The notes beneath the pieces were generated by a model. That model had not been told where the DNA came from. It saw nothing but the letters and a program-made list of their open reading frames with translations, and searched no databases. Below are positions 23,972 through 31,786 of a DNA stretch of 35,602 bases, piece by piece (position 1 is the first letter of the stretch; the number at the start of each line of letters is the position of its first letter). Source of the DNA: an uncultured Gammaproteobacteria bacterium (GTDB lineage: Bacteria; Pseudomonadota; Gammaproteobacteria; Arenicellales; JAANXG01); contig CALZGZ010000138.1 of NCBI GenBank assembly GCA_945787105.1, positions 1 through 35,602 of the forward strand, given 5' to 3'. The position numbers and the translations under genes were made by a program.

Positions 23972-24739
23972 TTATTCGTATGTATTGCTCAATATACCGA
24001 TACCCTCGATAGAGATTTCGATGGTGCTGCCTGGCTTCATGGAACCAACCCCAACATTAGTTCCACAGGCGATGACATCGCCAGGCACTAGGGACACATC
24101 CTGAGATATCATACTTACCAGGCGATAGGGAGAGAAAATCATATCGGAGACCGGATAGTCCTGACGCTTTGTACCGTTCAAGTGAGACTGCACTACAAGA
24201 CCTTCAGGTTCTAGGTCGGTAGCGATCACTGGACCGAATACACCGAAGGTGTCGAAGCTTTTAGCCCTCGTCCACTGGGTAAAAGTTCCGTCTTTGTGTA
24301 ACAGCTCCACGGCGGTGACGTCGTTAACACAGGTGTACCCGAATATATGCTCGCGCACGTCCACTTCCGGTACACGCCGGCATTCCTTACCGATTACCAC
24401 TCCCAGCTCACCTTCGAATATGACCTTGCCATCATAGGACCGCGGCCTGCGGATAGATGCATCGCCTGGCAAACACGATGTACTCGCTTTGATGAAATAC
24501 AGCGGCTCTTTCGGAATCGATAGACTTAGCTTCGAGGCCAGCATATTGAAGTTGTTCCACAGGCAGATAAATTTGCTCGGCTGTGTGGGAGTCAACAGCT
24601 TGACTGCAGCTATGTCTACCTGCTCGTTGGTAGGTGTCGGTCTGGAAAACATATTACCCTGATGCACGGTAATGAAGTCCCCCGACAGGATCCCAAACTT
24701 CATCTGTCCTGCGTGTTCAAATCGCATCCACAGTGCCAC
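23972..24739 (-). CDS. Fumarylacetoacetate hydrolase family protein
   Basis: A 255-residue FAH-fold enzyme. The catalytic and metal-binding segments are readable: FEGELGVVIGKECRRV with the Glu ligands, then YTCVNDVTAVELL with the Asp. WTRAKSFDTFGVFGPVIAT follows, then the late QDVSLVPGDVIACGTNVGVG. The family cleaves C-C bonds or hydrates and decarboxylates beta-diketo acids in aromatic-acid breakdown (as HpcE, acylpyruvase YcgM). The substrate cannot be assigned. The GTG start at 24739 has a GAGGA ribosome binding site 7 bp away; an ATG at 24727 is the alternative. It lies convergent with the HicA-like gene. Confidence 0.92.
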   Translation of the reverse strand: MALWMRFEHAGQMKFGILSGDFITVHQGNMFSRPTPTNEQVDIAAVKLLTPTQPSKFICLWNNFNMLASKLSLSIPKEPLYFIKASTSCLPGDASIRRPRSYDGKVIFEGELGVVIGKECRRVPEVDVREHIFGYTCVNDVTAVELLHKDGTFTQWTRAKSFDTFGVFGPVIATDLEPEGLVVQSHLNGTKRQDYPVSDMIFSPYRLVSMISQDVSLVPGDVIACGTNVGVGSMKPGSTIEISIEGIGILSNTYE

Positions 24740-25301
24740 TATGTTTCCTCGCTTACATAAGGGTCAAGCAGTGATCTACCGGGTATTCCACAACAGCTAC
24801 CTTCACCGTGGCGCAGACCACCAATGATAAAGTTACAGCCCATCATCAACAGATTGATGTTCTTTAAAATTACGGGAAAAGTCTATGCCCGTTCTAATTA
24901 ACGCGCCACGTGATCGGCGCTGGCTCGTCCTACGGCCTCACAAAAGCGACTTCGTCAACAAAGATTGTGCGAGTAGAGCTTGTTGTAGTCACTCATGAGT
25001 CCGGCAACAATTAATCACGGATAATCACACCACGGATTTGGTTCCCGGAAGTAGCAACACCGCAGATCACCAACACTATCGACACTGGGATGACGAATGC
25101 CATCGCATTCATCCCTTGTCATCACACCTCGATTCTTGATAACGCATCGCGCAAAACGACATTAACAAAAGTGCCACCCAGAGTCGTATCCGATTAGTGC
25201 CGGGTACCGCCGCTAAGCCCAGCCGTCGATGAGCGAAGCAGATTATTTGTTTTGCAGTCGCATAGAGTGTGCGTTGAGTGTGTCCCATCGCTGCTGAGTC
25301 A
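24740..25301. other. 562-bp intergenic stretch without a supported gene
   Basis: No coding frame with family resemblance or ribosome binding site is seen on either strand. It contains one clear hairpin at 25087-25115 (listed separately). Part of it must be the promoter of the minus-strand FAH gene. It may hold decayed coding remnants, but nothing is recognisable. Confidence 0.4.
25087..25115. other. Bulged 11-bp stem-loop
   Basis: GGGATGACGAATGC and GCATTCATCCC pair over 11 bp with a 3-nt bulge and a CATC loop. No T-tract follows on either strand, so a terminator for the minus-strand HIG1-like gene is only a weak possibility. Confidence 0.35.
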
Positions 25302-25499
25302 TTAGCCGACGAACAGGTATAAAACCAGTAGCGCAATTGCGACGGCCACAGCATGAAAAGCAACTCGTGCGAACATGAACTCATGGCTATGCTTACTATC
25401 GAACTGACCGCCTTTGCTCATCGAGATCAACCCCCATGCCAGGGAACCAACCGTTAAAGCAAGTGCAAGCAAGACCAAAACAATTAATGCTGTCCGCAT
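25302..25499 (-). CDS. HIG1-like twin-transmembrane protein
   Basis: A 65-residue membrane protein with helix 1 at about 2-26, a short polar loop and helix 2 at about 46-64. The loop reads SMSKGGQFDSKHSHEFMFAR, which follows the HIG1-type pattern (GLxSMxxGGxFNxKxxNKxMRxRV) of bacterial twin-transmembrane proteins. Eukaryotic HIG1 members modulate cytochrome c oxidase; the role of the short bacterial forms is uncertain. An excellent AGGAGG ribosome binding site (25509-25514 read on the minus strand) lies 9 bp before the ATG. It lies 206 bp downstream of the degenerate protease gene on the same strand. An overlapping minus-strand frame (25109-25384) is taken to be a shadow. Confidence 0.78.
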   Translation of the reverse strand: MRTALIVLVLLALALTVGSLAWGLISMSKGGQFDSKHSHEFMFARVAFHAVAVAIALLVLYLFVG

Positions 25500-25515
25500 G
25501 TTTTTGAGCCTCCTA

Positions 25516-25527
25516 TGTTGAACAACA
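25516..25527 (-). promoter_or_regulatory. Inverted repeat next to the HIG1-like ribosome binding site
   Basis: TGTTG-AA-CAACA is a perfect 12-bp inverted repeat directly upstream of the AGGAGG site. As RNA the loop is too tight for full pairing; as DNA it could be a small operator. Confidence 0.25.
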
Positions 25528-25705
25528 TCTACCTTCGCCAGGAATTTTACTTGATCCGGTCAAGATGTTCACTGTTGTCCGGAATCGGGATCTTTTGGCT
25601 GGTGAGTCGGGCGTGAAACTCCGTAATCAAATGGGATCCCCACCTAATACTATGGGGCACCCGCGGATGCGCCGTCGATAACACCGAAAGCGCAGTCTGC
25701 AGTTA

Positions 25706-26728
25706 TCAATCTTGATGCGGGGGATGAATTCGCAGCCAATTGTATCGGTCCATACTGTGCACGACGATATCGCGGGTGGTTGCACCCTTTAGGATGGTCA
25801 TGGATACCGGCACTCCTGCGTCACCCAATGCCCAAACCTGACGGTAGAAATCTTCCATCGAGGCGATCTGTTGATCGGCGACCGTCAATATAATGTCACC
25901 AGTTTCGATTCCGGCTTGTGCCGCCGGGCCCTCATCGGCGACACGGGCAACACGCAACCGGCCGGCTGTTTCCTCACTGTAGATACCGAGCCAAGGTCGC
26001 GACGGCACGGACTTGCGGCCCTGGGAAAGAAGCTCGTCGATAATGGGTGTCAATGCCTCGATCGGTACGAACATATTGCCTGGTAGGCGGGACTCCGGCA
26101 CGGCGTCTGGCACCACCAAAGAGCCGATGCCAATTAGTTCCCCCGCGGAATTAATGAGTGCAGCACCACCAAACAGCGGATGTGGAGGAGAAGTAAATAT
26201 GGCGTTTTCCAATAAATATTCCCAATAACCCGCAAACACCCGTCGCGAGACTACCCGCACCGGCCGCACATGGGCCAGCCCTCCATAACTTGCGACCAAC
26301 CCGGGCTCTCGAACGTCAACGGCTTTAGAGTTTCCCAGCGGCATGGGGGAAACGCCAAGTGGTTTTTCACCGCGTATCAAACCGAAACCACTATCGTGAT
26401 CGTATGCTAAGATTCGCGCCGGAACGACGTCACCGCCGGGGAGCACAACGCTGACCGCACGCGCTTCGAGAATCAAATAACCGATGGTCACGATAAGACC
26501 ATCGGTGTCAATGACAACTCCCGAGCCTTCGCGCTCTGCGCCCAGCGACTTCGCGGTGCGGGCGTCATCCCGCACGTCGACGTGTAACCCCACCACCGCA
26601 GCCATGACGTCCCCAAACAGGGGCTCTTTCGCCGCCACCGTGACTGGCAACCACAGCCAAAACAAGATCACGCCTGCGCGAAAACTGTTGAATATCGTCA
26701 CAGATACTCTCTCCGCGATGAGTTTCAT
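25706..26728 (-). CDS. Degenerate DegP-like S1C protease (pseudo-protease) with PDZ domain
   Basis: A 340-residue exported protein with a DegP/HtrA layout: signal or anchor about 10-33, trypsin-like domain about 40-235, PDZ domain about 242-330. The block GSGVVIDTDGLIVTIGYLIL is homologous to the catalytic His region (normally TNxHV), but Tyr84 stands where the His should be. The Asp region YDHDSGFGLI keeps Asp112. The Ser region PLFGGAALIN has Phe186 in place of the catalytic Ser (normally GNSGGP). The PDZ part (LGIYSEE, GPAAQAGIETGDIILTVADQ) looks normal. Proteolysis is not expected; it may act as a periplasmic chaperone, scaffold or peptide binder. The frame is open throughout, so this is a maintained gene rather than a decaying one. 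Confidence 0.87.
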   Translation of the reverse strand: MKLIAERVSVTIFNSFRAGVILFWLWLPVTVAAKEPLFGDVMAAVVGLHVDVRDDARTAKSLGAEREGSGVVIDTDGLIVTIGYLILEARAVSVVLPGGDVVPARILAYDHDSGFGLIRGEKPLGVSPMPLGNSKAVDVREPGLVASYGGLAHVRPVRVVSRRVFAGYWEYLLENAIFTSPPHPLFGGAALINSAGELIGIGSLVVPDAVPESRLPGNMFVPIEALTPIIDELLSQGRKSVPSRPWLGIYSEETAGRLRVARVADEGPAAQAGIETGDIILTVADQQIASMEDFYRQVWALGDAGVPVSMTILKGATTRDIVVHSMDRYNWLRIHPPHQD

Positions 26729-27071
26729 TCAGAAATCAACCAGTTATGGGGTGCGACGCCAAAAGTTCCGTTGCTCGTGGTAGCGAATTGTTTTGCGCAT
26801 AGTACCAGTATGAGTGCCGAGAATGTGTGTTCGGCGTGAACTCGTTAATAAACAATGTGGCACTCGCCAACCATGATGCCGTCAATCCGGCCCAAAAACA
26901 GCCAGATTAATTGATCTACATCAGCCTTTGCAGTGGCGAAAACCGGGCTTTCGCCTAAGATTTAAAGAACACGAGAGCAGTCGACGAAATTAGCGGCTGT
27001 GAGTTTGAGCGTTAACAGCAACCGAACCCACGCGAATTCTTTTCAGAAACCGCCGGGCGTTTGCGGTTCGC
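26729..27071. promoter_or_regulatory. Divergent intergenic region between pseudo-protease and heme-c GGDEF/EAL gene
   Basis: A 343-bp region between two divergently oriented genes. It carries an FNR/Anr-like palindrome at 26911-26924 (separate entry) and a TAAGAT at 26956-26961 that could be a -10 for the plus-strand gene. No coding frame is convincing. Confidence 0.5.
26911..26924 (+). promoter_or_regulatory. FNR/Anr-like binding site
   Basis: TTGATCTACATCAG matches the consensus TTGAT-N4-ATCAA at 9 of 10 specified positions. It lies about 150 bp upstream of the heme-c GGDEF/EAL start codon and about 190 bp from the pseudo-protease start. Anaerobic or low-oxygen control of one or both genes is inferred. 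The spacing to the nearest -10-like sequence (TAAGAT at 26956) is larger than for a standard class II site. Confidence 0.5.
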
Positions 27072-29174
27072 GTGCAGTTGGCGTCGCAGAACGAGGCAGC
27101 TCGATTGTCTTTGCTTACTACGGACAATAACCGCAACCACAGTCTCAATAGGTTGGTGTTTTTTATGTTCGGCGCCACATTCTTGGTGACGGTGGTGCTG
27201 CTCGTACTGGCCTCGGCCTACCTGAAGAACGTGGCGGTGCAAGACCTGGCTGCGGACCATGGGCGCGAGGTCGCTCAACTGGCATTTCATAACATCTACC
27301 TGGTCATGGGCCAAGGTGGTACCAAAAAGGATATGGATGCGGCGATTGCAGAGCTCAAAGCGTTGATCGACGAGGGAAGTATACGCATCATTGCTAACGA
27401 TCCTGGGGAGTATACATACCCCAACGACAAAACCCCGCGTAAAACCGATATAGACCCCGCCGTGTTTCAGGTCTTCTTGACCGGTACCGAGCAGTTCTCC
27501 ATCGAAGAACACGCTATTCGCTATCTCTATCCGATTAAGATCGGTGACCACTGTGTGTCCTGTCACACGTCGGCTTTACCCGGAGACATCAATGGCATCG
27601 TTGAGGTAATTCAACCCATAGAAAAGTTAAAAGTGCCAGTCGGTGTCACCCTAAAGCTGCTCGTAGGATTCAGCGTGTTTTTATTCATCATTCTGATGGT
27701 AACGATACATGCGAATCTGCGCTTATTTATCATCGCCCCTTTGACTAAGCTGGTGGGAGTCATCAAAACGGTGGTTCGTGACACTGACTTGAGCCAGCGG
27801 ATCAACCCCGACAGCAAGATCCAGGAGGTGAATGAACTATCCGGGTCGTTCAATGAACTCTTGAGCTCCATCGAGAGCTACAATCTCAGAGTAAATAGAC
27901 TCACGCATAACGATCCGTTGACGAGGCTTTATAACCGCCGTAAGTTCGAAGACTGCATCAAAGCAGAGATCGAATACTTTAAACAAAGTAAAGAGTCATT
28001 CTCTATCATCTTTCTCAATATCGATCGCTTTCATCACATCAACGACGCTAATGGCCATCCATTTGGTGACATAGTGCTCAAAAAGGTCACGATGATACTG
28101 ATGAACCATACTCGGGACAGCGGCATCGTCGCGCGTACCGGTGGGGATGAGTTCGGCGTGGTCCTACCGCGAACCCCTGTGGAAGAGGCCGAAGCGCTGG
28201 CAGAGCGCTTGCGCCGCGATCTATCGCTGACCGAGATCGATAGCCAAAGGGGCCCTATTTCACTATCCGGCAGCTTCGGCGTGGTCACGTACCCAGATGA
28301 TGGGCATAGCCTGGCGGAACTGACGGTGGCGGGCGACGTGGCAGTACACAAGGCCAAGGAGGCCGGCAGAAACCGCGTCGTTACCGTCGACCCCGCTGAG
28401 GTCCGTAGCGCAAGCGAACGCTTCGGCCGCAAGGCTTGGGTCCAGAAAGCCATACGCGAAGGGCGCATGACACTCTTCACGCAACCTATCATCGCGGTAA
28501 ACTCAAAACGCCTGTTCGGTTATGAGGTGCTCACCCGGGTCCGCGACGGTGACGAGCTGTTGAGCGCGAATACCTTTATCGCTGACCTGGAACGGCACGG
28601 GATTGAAGAGTTCGACCAGTTTGTCATCGAGAGTGCGCTCAAGTACAAACAACAGAATCCTTCCTTGAGGGGGGTGAAGCTTTTTGTCAACCTGTCTGCC
28701 GCCAGCATACAAAACCAACAGTTCATGCTCGGACTCCCCGATATACTGAACGCCCAGGGCATTCCCAGTGGCGAATTGGTTGTTGAGATCACCGAACGGG
28801 AGGCTCTGCGTCACCTATCCGGCCTATCCACATTGATGCGTAAGCTCAAGAACAGGGGAATTCTCTTCGCTCTCGATGACTTTGGCAGCGGTTTCAATTC
28901 CTTTCTTTACCTGCGGCATTTCCCCGTGGACTACGTGAAGATCGAGGGGAGTTTTGTTCAGAATATGGTGGCAAACGGCCGTGACCGCCAACTCGTCAAG
29001 CACATCCAGCTGGTAACAAAGGCGCTGGGCGTCAAGGCAATCGCCGAGTGGGTGGAGGACGAGAACATTCATCAACTGGTGGCGAAATTCGGAATCAGCC
29101 TGGCGCAAGGCTACTATTATGGCGACCCGACCGAGTGTCATGAACCGGATGTATTGCGATCCAATATCGCCTGA
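27072..29174 (+). CDS. Heme-c sensor (DUF3365/Tll0287-like), HAMP, GGDEF, EAL protein
   Basis: A 700-residue inner-membrane c-di-GMP protein. TM1 is at about 26-51. A periplasmic sensor follows with a single heme c motif CVSCH at 161-165, in the sequence IGDHCVSCHT typical of the Tll0287-like/DUF3365 domain. TM2 is at about 196-220, then a HAMP linker to about 275, GGDEF at 357-361 (intact; the I-site Asp is missing, Gly in its place) and an EAL domain. The EAL motif is EVL at 485-487, with FVNLSA, VVEITER, LDDFGSG, VKIEG and AEWVE kept. Both enzyme activities are possible. A covalent periplasmic heme suggests sensing of redox state or a diatomic gas. The GTG start at 27072 lacks a clear ribosome binding site. 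Confidence 0.93.
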   Translation: MQLASQNEAARLSLLTTDNNRNHSLNRLVFFMFGATFLVTVVLLVLASAYLKNVAVQDLAADHGREVAQLAFHNIYLVMGQGGTKKDMDAAIAELKALIDEGSIRIIANDPGEYTYPNDKTPRKTDIDPAVFQVFLTGTEQFSIEEHAIRYLYPIKIGDHCVSCHTSALPGDINGIVEVIQPIEKLKVPVGVTLKLLVGFSVFLFIILMVTIHANLRLFIIAPLTKLVGVIKTVVRDTDLSQRINPDSKIQEVNELSGSFNELLSSIESYNLRVNRLTHNDPLTRLYNRRKFEDCIKAEIEYFKQSKESFSIIFLNIDRFHHINDANGHPFGDIVLKKVTMILMNHTRDSGIVARTGGDEFGVVLPRTPVEEAEALAERLRRDLSLTEIDSQRGPISLSGSFGVVTYPDDGHSLAELTVAGDVAVHKAKEAGRNRVVTVDPAEVRSASERFGRKAWVQKAIREGRMTLFTQPIIAVNSKRLFGYEVLTRVRDGDELLSANTFIADLERHGIEEFDQFVIESALKYKQQNPSLRGVKLFVNLSAASIQNQQFMLGLPDILNAQGIPSGELVVEITEREALRHLSGLSTLMRKLKNRGILFALDDFGSGFNSFLYLRHFPVDYVKIEGSFVQNMVANGRDRQLVKHIQLVTKALGVKAIAEWVEDENIHQLVAKFGISLAQGYYYGDPTECHEPDVLRSNIA

Positions 29175-29624
29175 ACTATTTTTCTATACCTCCCCCACGA
29201 ACAAACCGCCTATCCACTGCGGTCACCGAGATCCAATAATTGAGTCAATACGCCGTTGCGGCGCGACCCTAATTTGAACCATCACCTGGCCCACGATCAT
29301 AACCAGCTCGCCCAATTTCACTGGCCGTCTGATCCGAGCACATGTGCACTATAAAGATACCGCTGCGATTTTTTTCGCGCACCGAGGTAACGACACTAGC
29401 GTGCTGGCATGTTGACGAGTTACAACAGCTCCGGGGCCGATTTATCGTCGATGCCCTGGGCCACGAATTACCACAAATGAAACTAACGCTGATCAGGTCA
29501 GTCCGAATATGTAATGGCACTTTGATTCGGGAATATACACCCCATATGTATCGACATGTGAATCCATCCATTCACTGAAAAAGAGCAGTTTGCACAAAAT
29601 ACTTAATGCCACCTCGGTAATCTT
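29175..29624. other. 450-bp intergenic stretch without a supported gene
   Basis: Short open frames exist on both strands but none has a ribosome binding site, family resemblance or codon pattern like the neighbours. I see no repeat or strong hairpin. It holds the end of the GGDEF/EAL transcript and the promoter of the LRAT-like gene. Confidence 0.4.
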
Positions 29625-30095
29625 ATGTATGACCAAATCAGCCCAGGCGCGGTGATTGAGGTTTGTTATCCGATCTTCAAGCATTACGCCATTGTCTCCG
29701 ATCGATCCGTAGATGGTCGTCCGACACTTATATCGCTTTCCAGACGAACCAACGCAGTGACCGAAGAACCTTGGGGACAAGTGACACAGGGACGACGCAT
29801 CAATATCAGTGCGATACAAGGTCAACTACCGGGAGACATCGTGGTCGCAAACGCGCGAGCGTGCATCAAAGCCAATGATTTGAGATGGAACCTGTTGACT
29901 TTCAATTGCGAGCATTTCGTGCGTTTAGTCCATGACCTTCCGGTGGAAAGCACCCAAGTTCAAAGCGCCGCGAAGGGGGCCATCATCGGCGCCTTGAGTA
30001 CTTTATTGCTTCCGCAGGTTACCTTGACCAGGGTTGTGGTGTTTGCCGGCACCGGGGTCATTACCGGCTTGCGCCATCACATACAGAGAAGTTGA
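29625..30095 (+). CDS. LRAT-like (NlpC/P60 superfamily) papain-fold protein
   Basis: A 156-residue protein with the two signature blocks of lecithin:retinol-acyltransferase-type domains: FKHYAIVSD with His20, and FNCEHFVR with the nucleophile Cys95 in the NCEHF motif. The second His seen in vertebrate LRAT is not visible in the strand that follows (TLISLSRR), so the triad is variant. LPGDIVVANARA resembles the conserved loop before NCEHF. Two hydrophobic stretches near the C-terminus (AIIGALSTLLLP, VVVFAGTGVITGL) may anchor it to membrane. Bacterial LRAT-like proteins are thought to act as acyltransferases or thiol hydrolases on lipids; the substrate is unknown. It is convergent with the HELGH protein gene, 34 bp apart. 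Confidence 0.83.
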   Translation: MYDQISPGAVIEVCYPIFKHYAIVSDRSVDGRPTLISLSRRTNAVTEEPWGQVTQGRRINISAIQGQLPGDIVVANARACIKANDLRWNLLTFNCEHFVRLVHDLPVESTQVQSAAKGAIIGALSTLLLPQVTLTRVVVFAGTGVITGLRHHIQRS

Positions 30096-30129
30096 CACAC
30101 ATCCCGAGCAGGGGATGATCTGACAACAT

Positions 30130-30837
30130 TCAATAGGTCCATGCCCATGCCACCCCGATGCCCTTGGTCAACACCGATAGCTGGGGGACCCAGTTAGGCG
30201 TGGTCGTTCCTAACAAGCGCCAACCGTCCAACAGGGCGGGTACGGCCACGGCTAGCGCAAGGTGATCATTGGAGATACCCGTGGCCTCCGACATGCCCTC
30301 AATATCACCTTGAGAATGATTCTTGAGAAAAGTCAGGTAGGCGGCGGTAACCCCTAGGTGACTCAAGATCACCCCGGCAGCCGTGTTCATCGCCGCCAAG
30401 TCAGCTTTACTTTTCTCGAGGTAATGAAAAGCGATCTCGGAAGCAAGCCACTGTACTTGAAATCCGGCCGATGCAACCAGCAGCCTGTTCTTATCCGACA
30501 GATTGGCTTCCGGATAAACGATGGATAAACCGTCAAACTCGAAGTCTACTCCCCTTATTGTCGCCACTGATATGTGACCCAACTCGTGTGCGAACAAACC
30601 CCCCAGAAACCCAAATAGCACACTTTTCTTGTCTCTATGCAGTTCGTCAAACGACCAATTGTCTGCCGCGCTTAATGTAGGCAGTAGGCAGACTAACGCC
30701 GACACCATCCGTAGAAGTACCCACCCAATACCAGGCAATTTCACAATACGCGGCTCACAACAATGGGAAACATTCAGTTGATAATAATTAGCCGTCCGAC
30801 GATGGTTGACTCTAGGTTCCAAGAATTTGATCGACAT
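30130..30837 (-). CDS. Membrane protein with HELGH metalloprotease-like motif
   Basis: A protein of up to 235 residues with HELGH at 84-88 (numbered from the start at 30837), preceded by a hydrophobic stretch FGFLGGLFA, as in site-2-protease-like or other membrane zinc peptidases. No second conserved metal motif (such as NPDG of M50) is seen, so peptidase activity is uncertain. The first 43 residues are polar and basic. An internal ATG at 30708 instead begins a signal-like MVSALVCLLPTLSAAD, which I find more convincing as the true N-terminus. Further hydrophobic helices follow (GVILSHLGVTAAYLTFL, LALAVAVPALLDGW). The family is unknown to me. It is convergent with the LRAT-like gene and divergent from the next membrane protein. 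Confidence 0.68.
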   Translation of the reverse strand: MSIKFLEPRVNHRRTANYYQLNVSHCCEPRIVKLPGIGWVLLRMVSALVCLLPTLSAADNWSFDELHRDKKSVLFGFLGGLFAHELGHISVATIRGVDFEFDGLSIVYPEANLSDKNRLLVASAGFQVQWLASEIAFHYLEKSKADLAAMNTAAGVILSHLGVTAAYLTFLKNHSQGDIEGMSEATGISNDHLALAVAVPALLDGWRLLGTTTPNWVPQLSVLTKGIGVAWAWTY

Positions 30838-31016
30838 CCCGAAAACTAAACGACTACTCGACGATAAAGGTAATTTACAATAATTCGGAAGCGGGGCGGT
30901 TCCTAATCAGCGATGGTTTGGTGCTTACCTTGTTCGAGTCGCGTGTATAACGCTTAATTTCTTTTACTGAAGCTGAACTTTATGCAGCTGAATCGTTTCA
31001 CCTAACATCCACTGCT

Positions 31017-31634
31017 ATGACTCGTCCGAAGACAATTTCTTTGTGGCTAAAGATCCCTTATACCCTGTATGTGTGCGTATTGGTACCGGTCTATTGGGTC
31101 GAGTTGGGTCCACACAACTTTCTCTGGGGCTGTGATATCGCATTGTTGACAACGTTGATGGCTCTATGGTTTGAGAGCCGACTCATCGCCAGCACGATGG
31201 CAGTAGCAATGATCATTCCGGAGCTGGTTTGGAACCTTGGTTTCTTTTCACGACTCGCGGCCGGTTATGACGTCATCGGATTGAACCTAACGGGATATAT
31301 GTTCTCCGATGAAATAGCCCGGCTGGTCCGCGGCCTATCGTTGTTTCATGTGTTTCTAGTTTGGGTACTTATCTGGCTTGTATACCGTCTCGGCTATGAT
31401 CGGCGCGCCCTGTGGGCACAGACGCTCATCACGTGGCTAGTGCTACCGGTCAGTTATTGGGTCACCGATCCGTCAGCAAACATAAACTTTGTGTTCGGTC
31501 TCGGCAGCACACAACAGATCTGGTTGCCGGGACCACTTTGGGTGGGGTTGTTGATGGTGCTGTTCCCGCTGCTTGTCTACCTGCCAACACATTTAGTGCT
31601 AACAAGGATATTCTCACCAAACCCGGACCCGTAG
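31017..31634 (+). CDS. Multi-pass membrane protein of unknown function
   Basis: A 205-residue integral membrane protein with about six hydrophobic helices, starting with IPYTLYVCVLVPVYW. The loops contain LGPHNFLWGCDIALL, RRALWAQTLITWLVLPVSYW and VTDPSANINFVFGLG. The pattern is like a family of hypothetical bacterial membrane proteins that I recognise only by its general look (HNFLWGCDIALL, NINFVFG), with no assigned role. The ATG at 31017 has no strong ribosome binding site. It precedes the CPA2 antiporter by about 150 bp on the same strand. A shared transcript is possible but not shown. Confidence 0.72.
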   Translation: MTRPKTISLWLKIPYTLYVCVLVPVYWVELGPHNFLWGCDIALLTTLMALWFESRLIASTMAVAMIIPELVWNLGFFSRLAAGYDVIGLNLTGYMFSDEIARLVRGLSLFHVFLVWVLIWLVYRLGYDRRALWAQTLITWLVLPVSYWVTDPSANINFVFGLGSTQQIWLPGPLWVGLLMVLFPLLVYLPTHLVLTRIFSPNPDP

Positions 31635-31786
31635 AGCGTAAATACAGATTCGATCCGCTTCATCACCACCATTGCGGGATCCGGTCCGTGTACTTGTTCC
31701 GCGGGAGTCTTCACTGTGTCACTTCCCGTCCCCATACACACAATCCACCAAGCCTTGTATAGACACTTACGGTAGGATCCATTCCT

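Noticed and set aside
25109-25384. 91-residue minus-strand frame overlapping the HIG1-like gene
   Set aside because: It is in another frame, without ribosome binding site or family resemblance, while the HIG1-like frame has a strong AGGAGG site.
25551-25565. TTGATCCGGTCAAG upstream of the HIG1-like gene, looking like an FNR box
   Set aside because: The arms are TTGA-N5-TCAA, one base shorter than the FNR spacing.
29342-29578. 78-residue plus-strand frame in the gap before the LRAT-like gene
   Set aside because: No ribosome binding site, no domain resemblance; the composition is like random translation.
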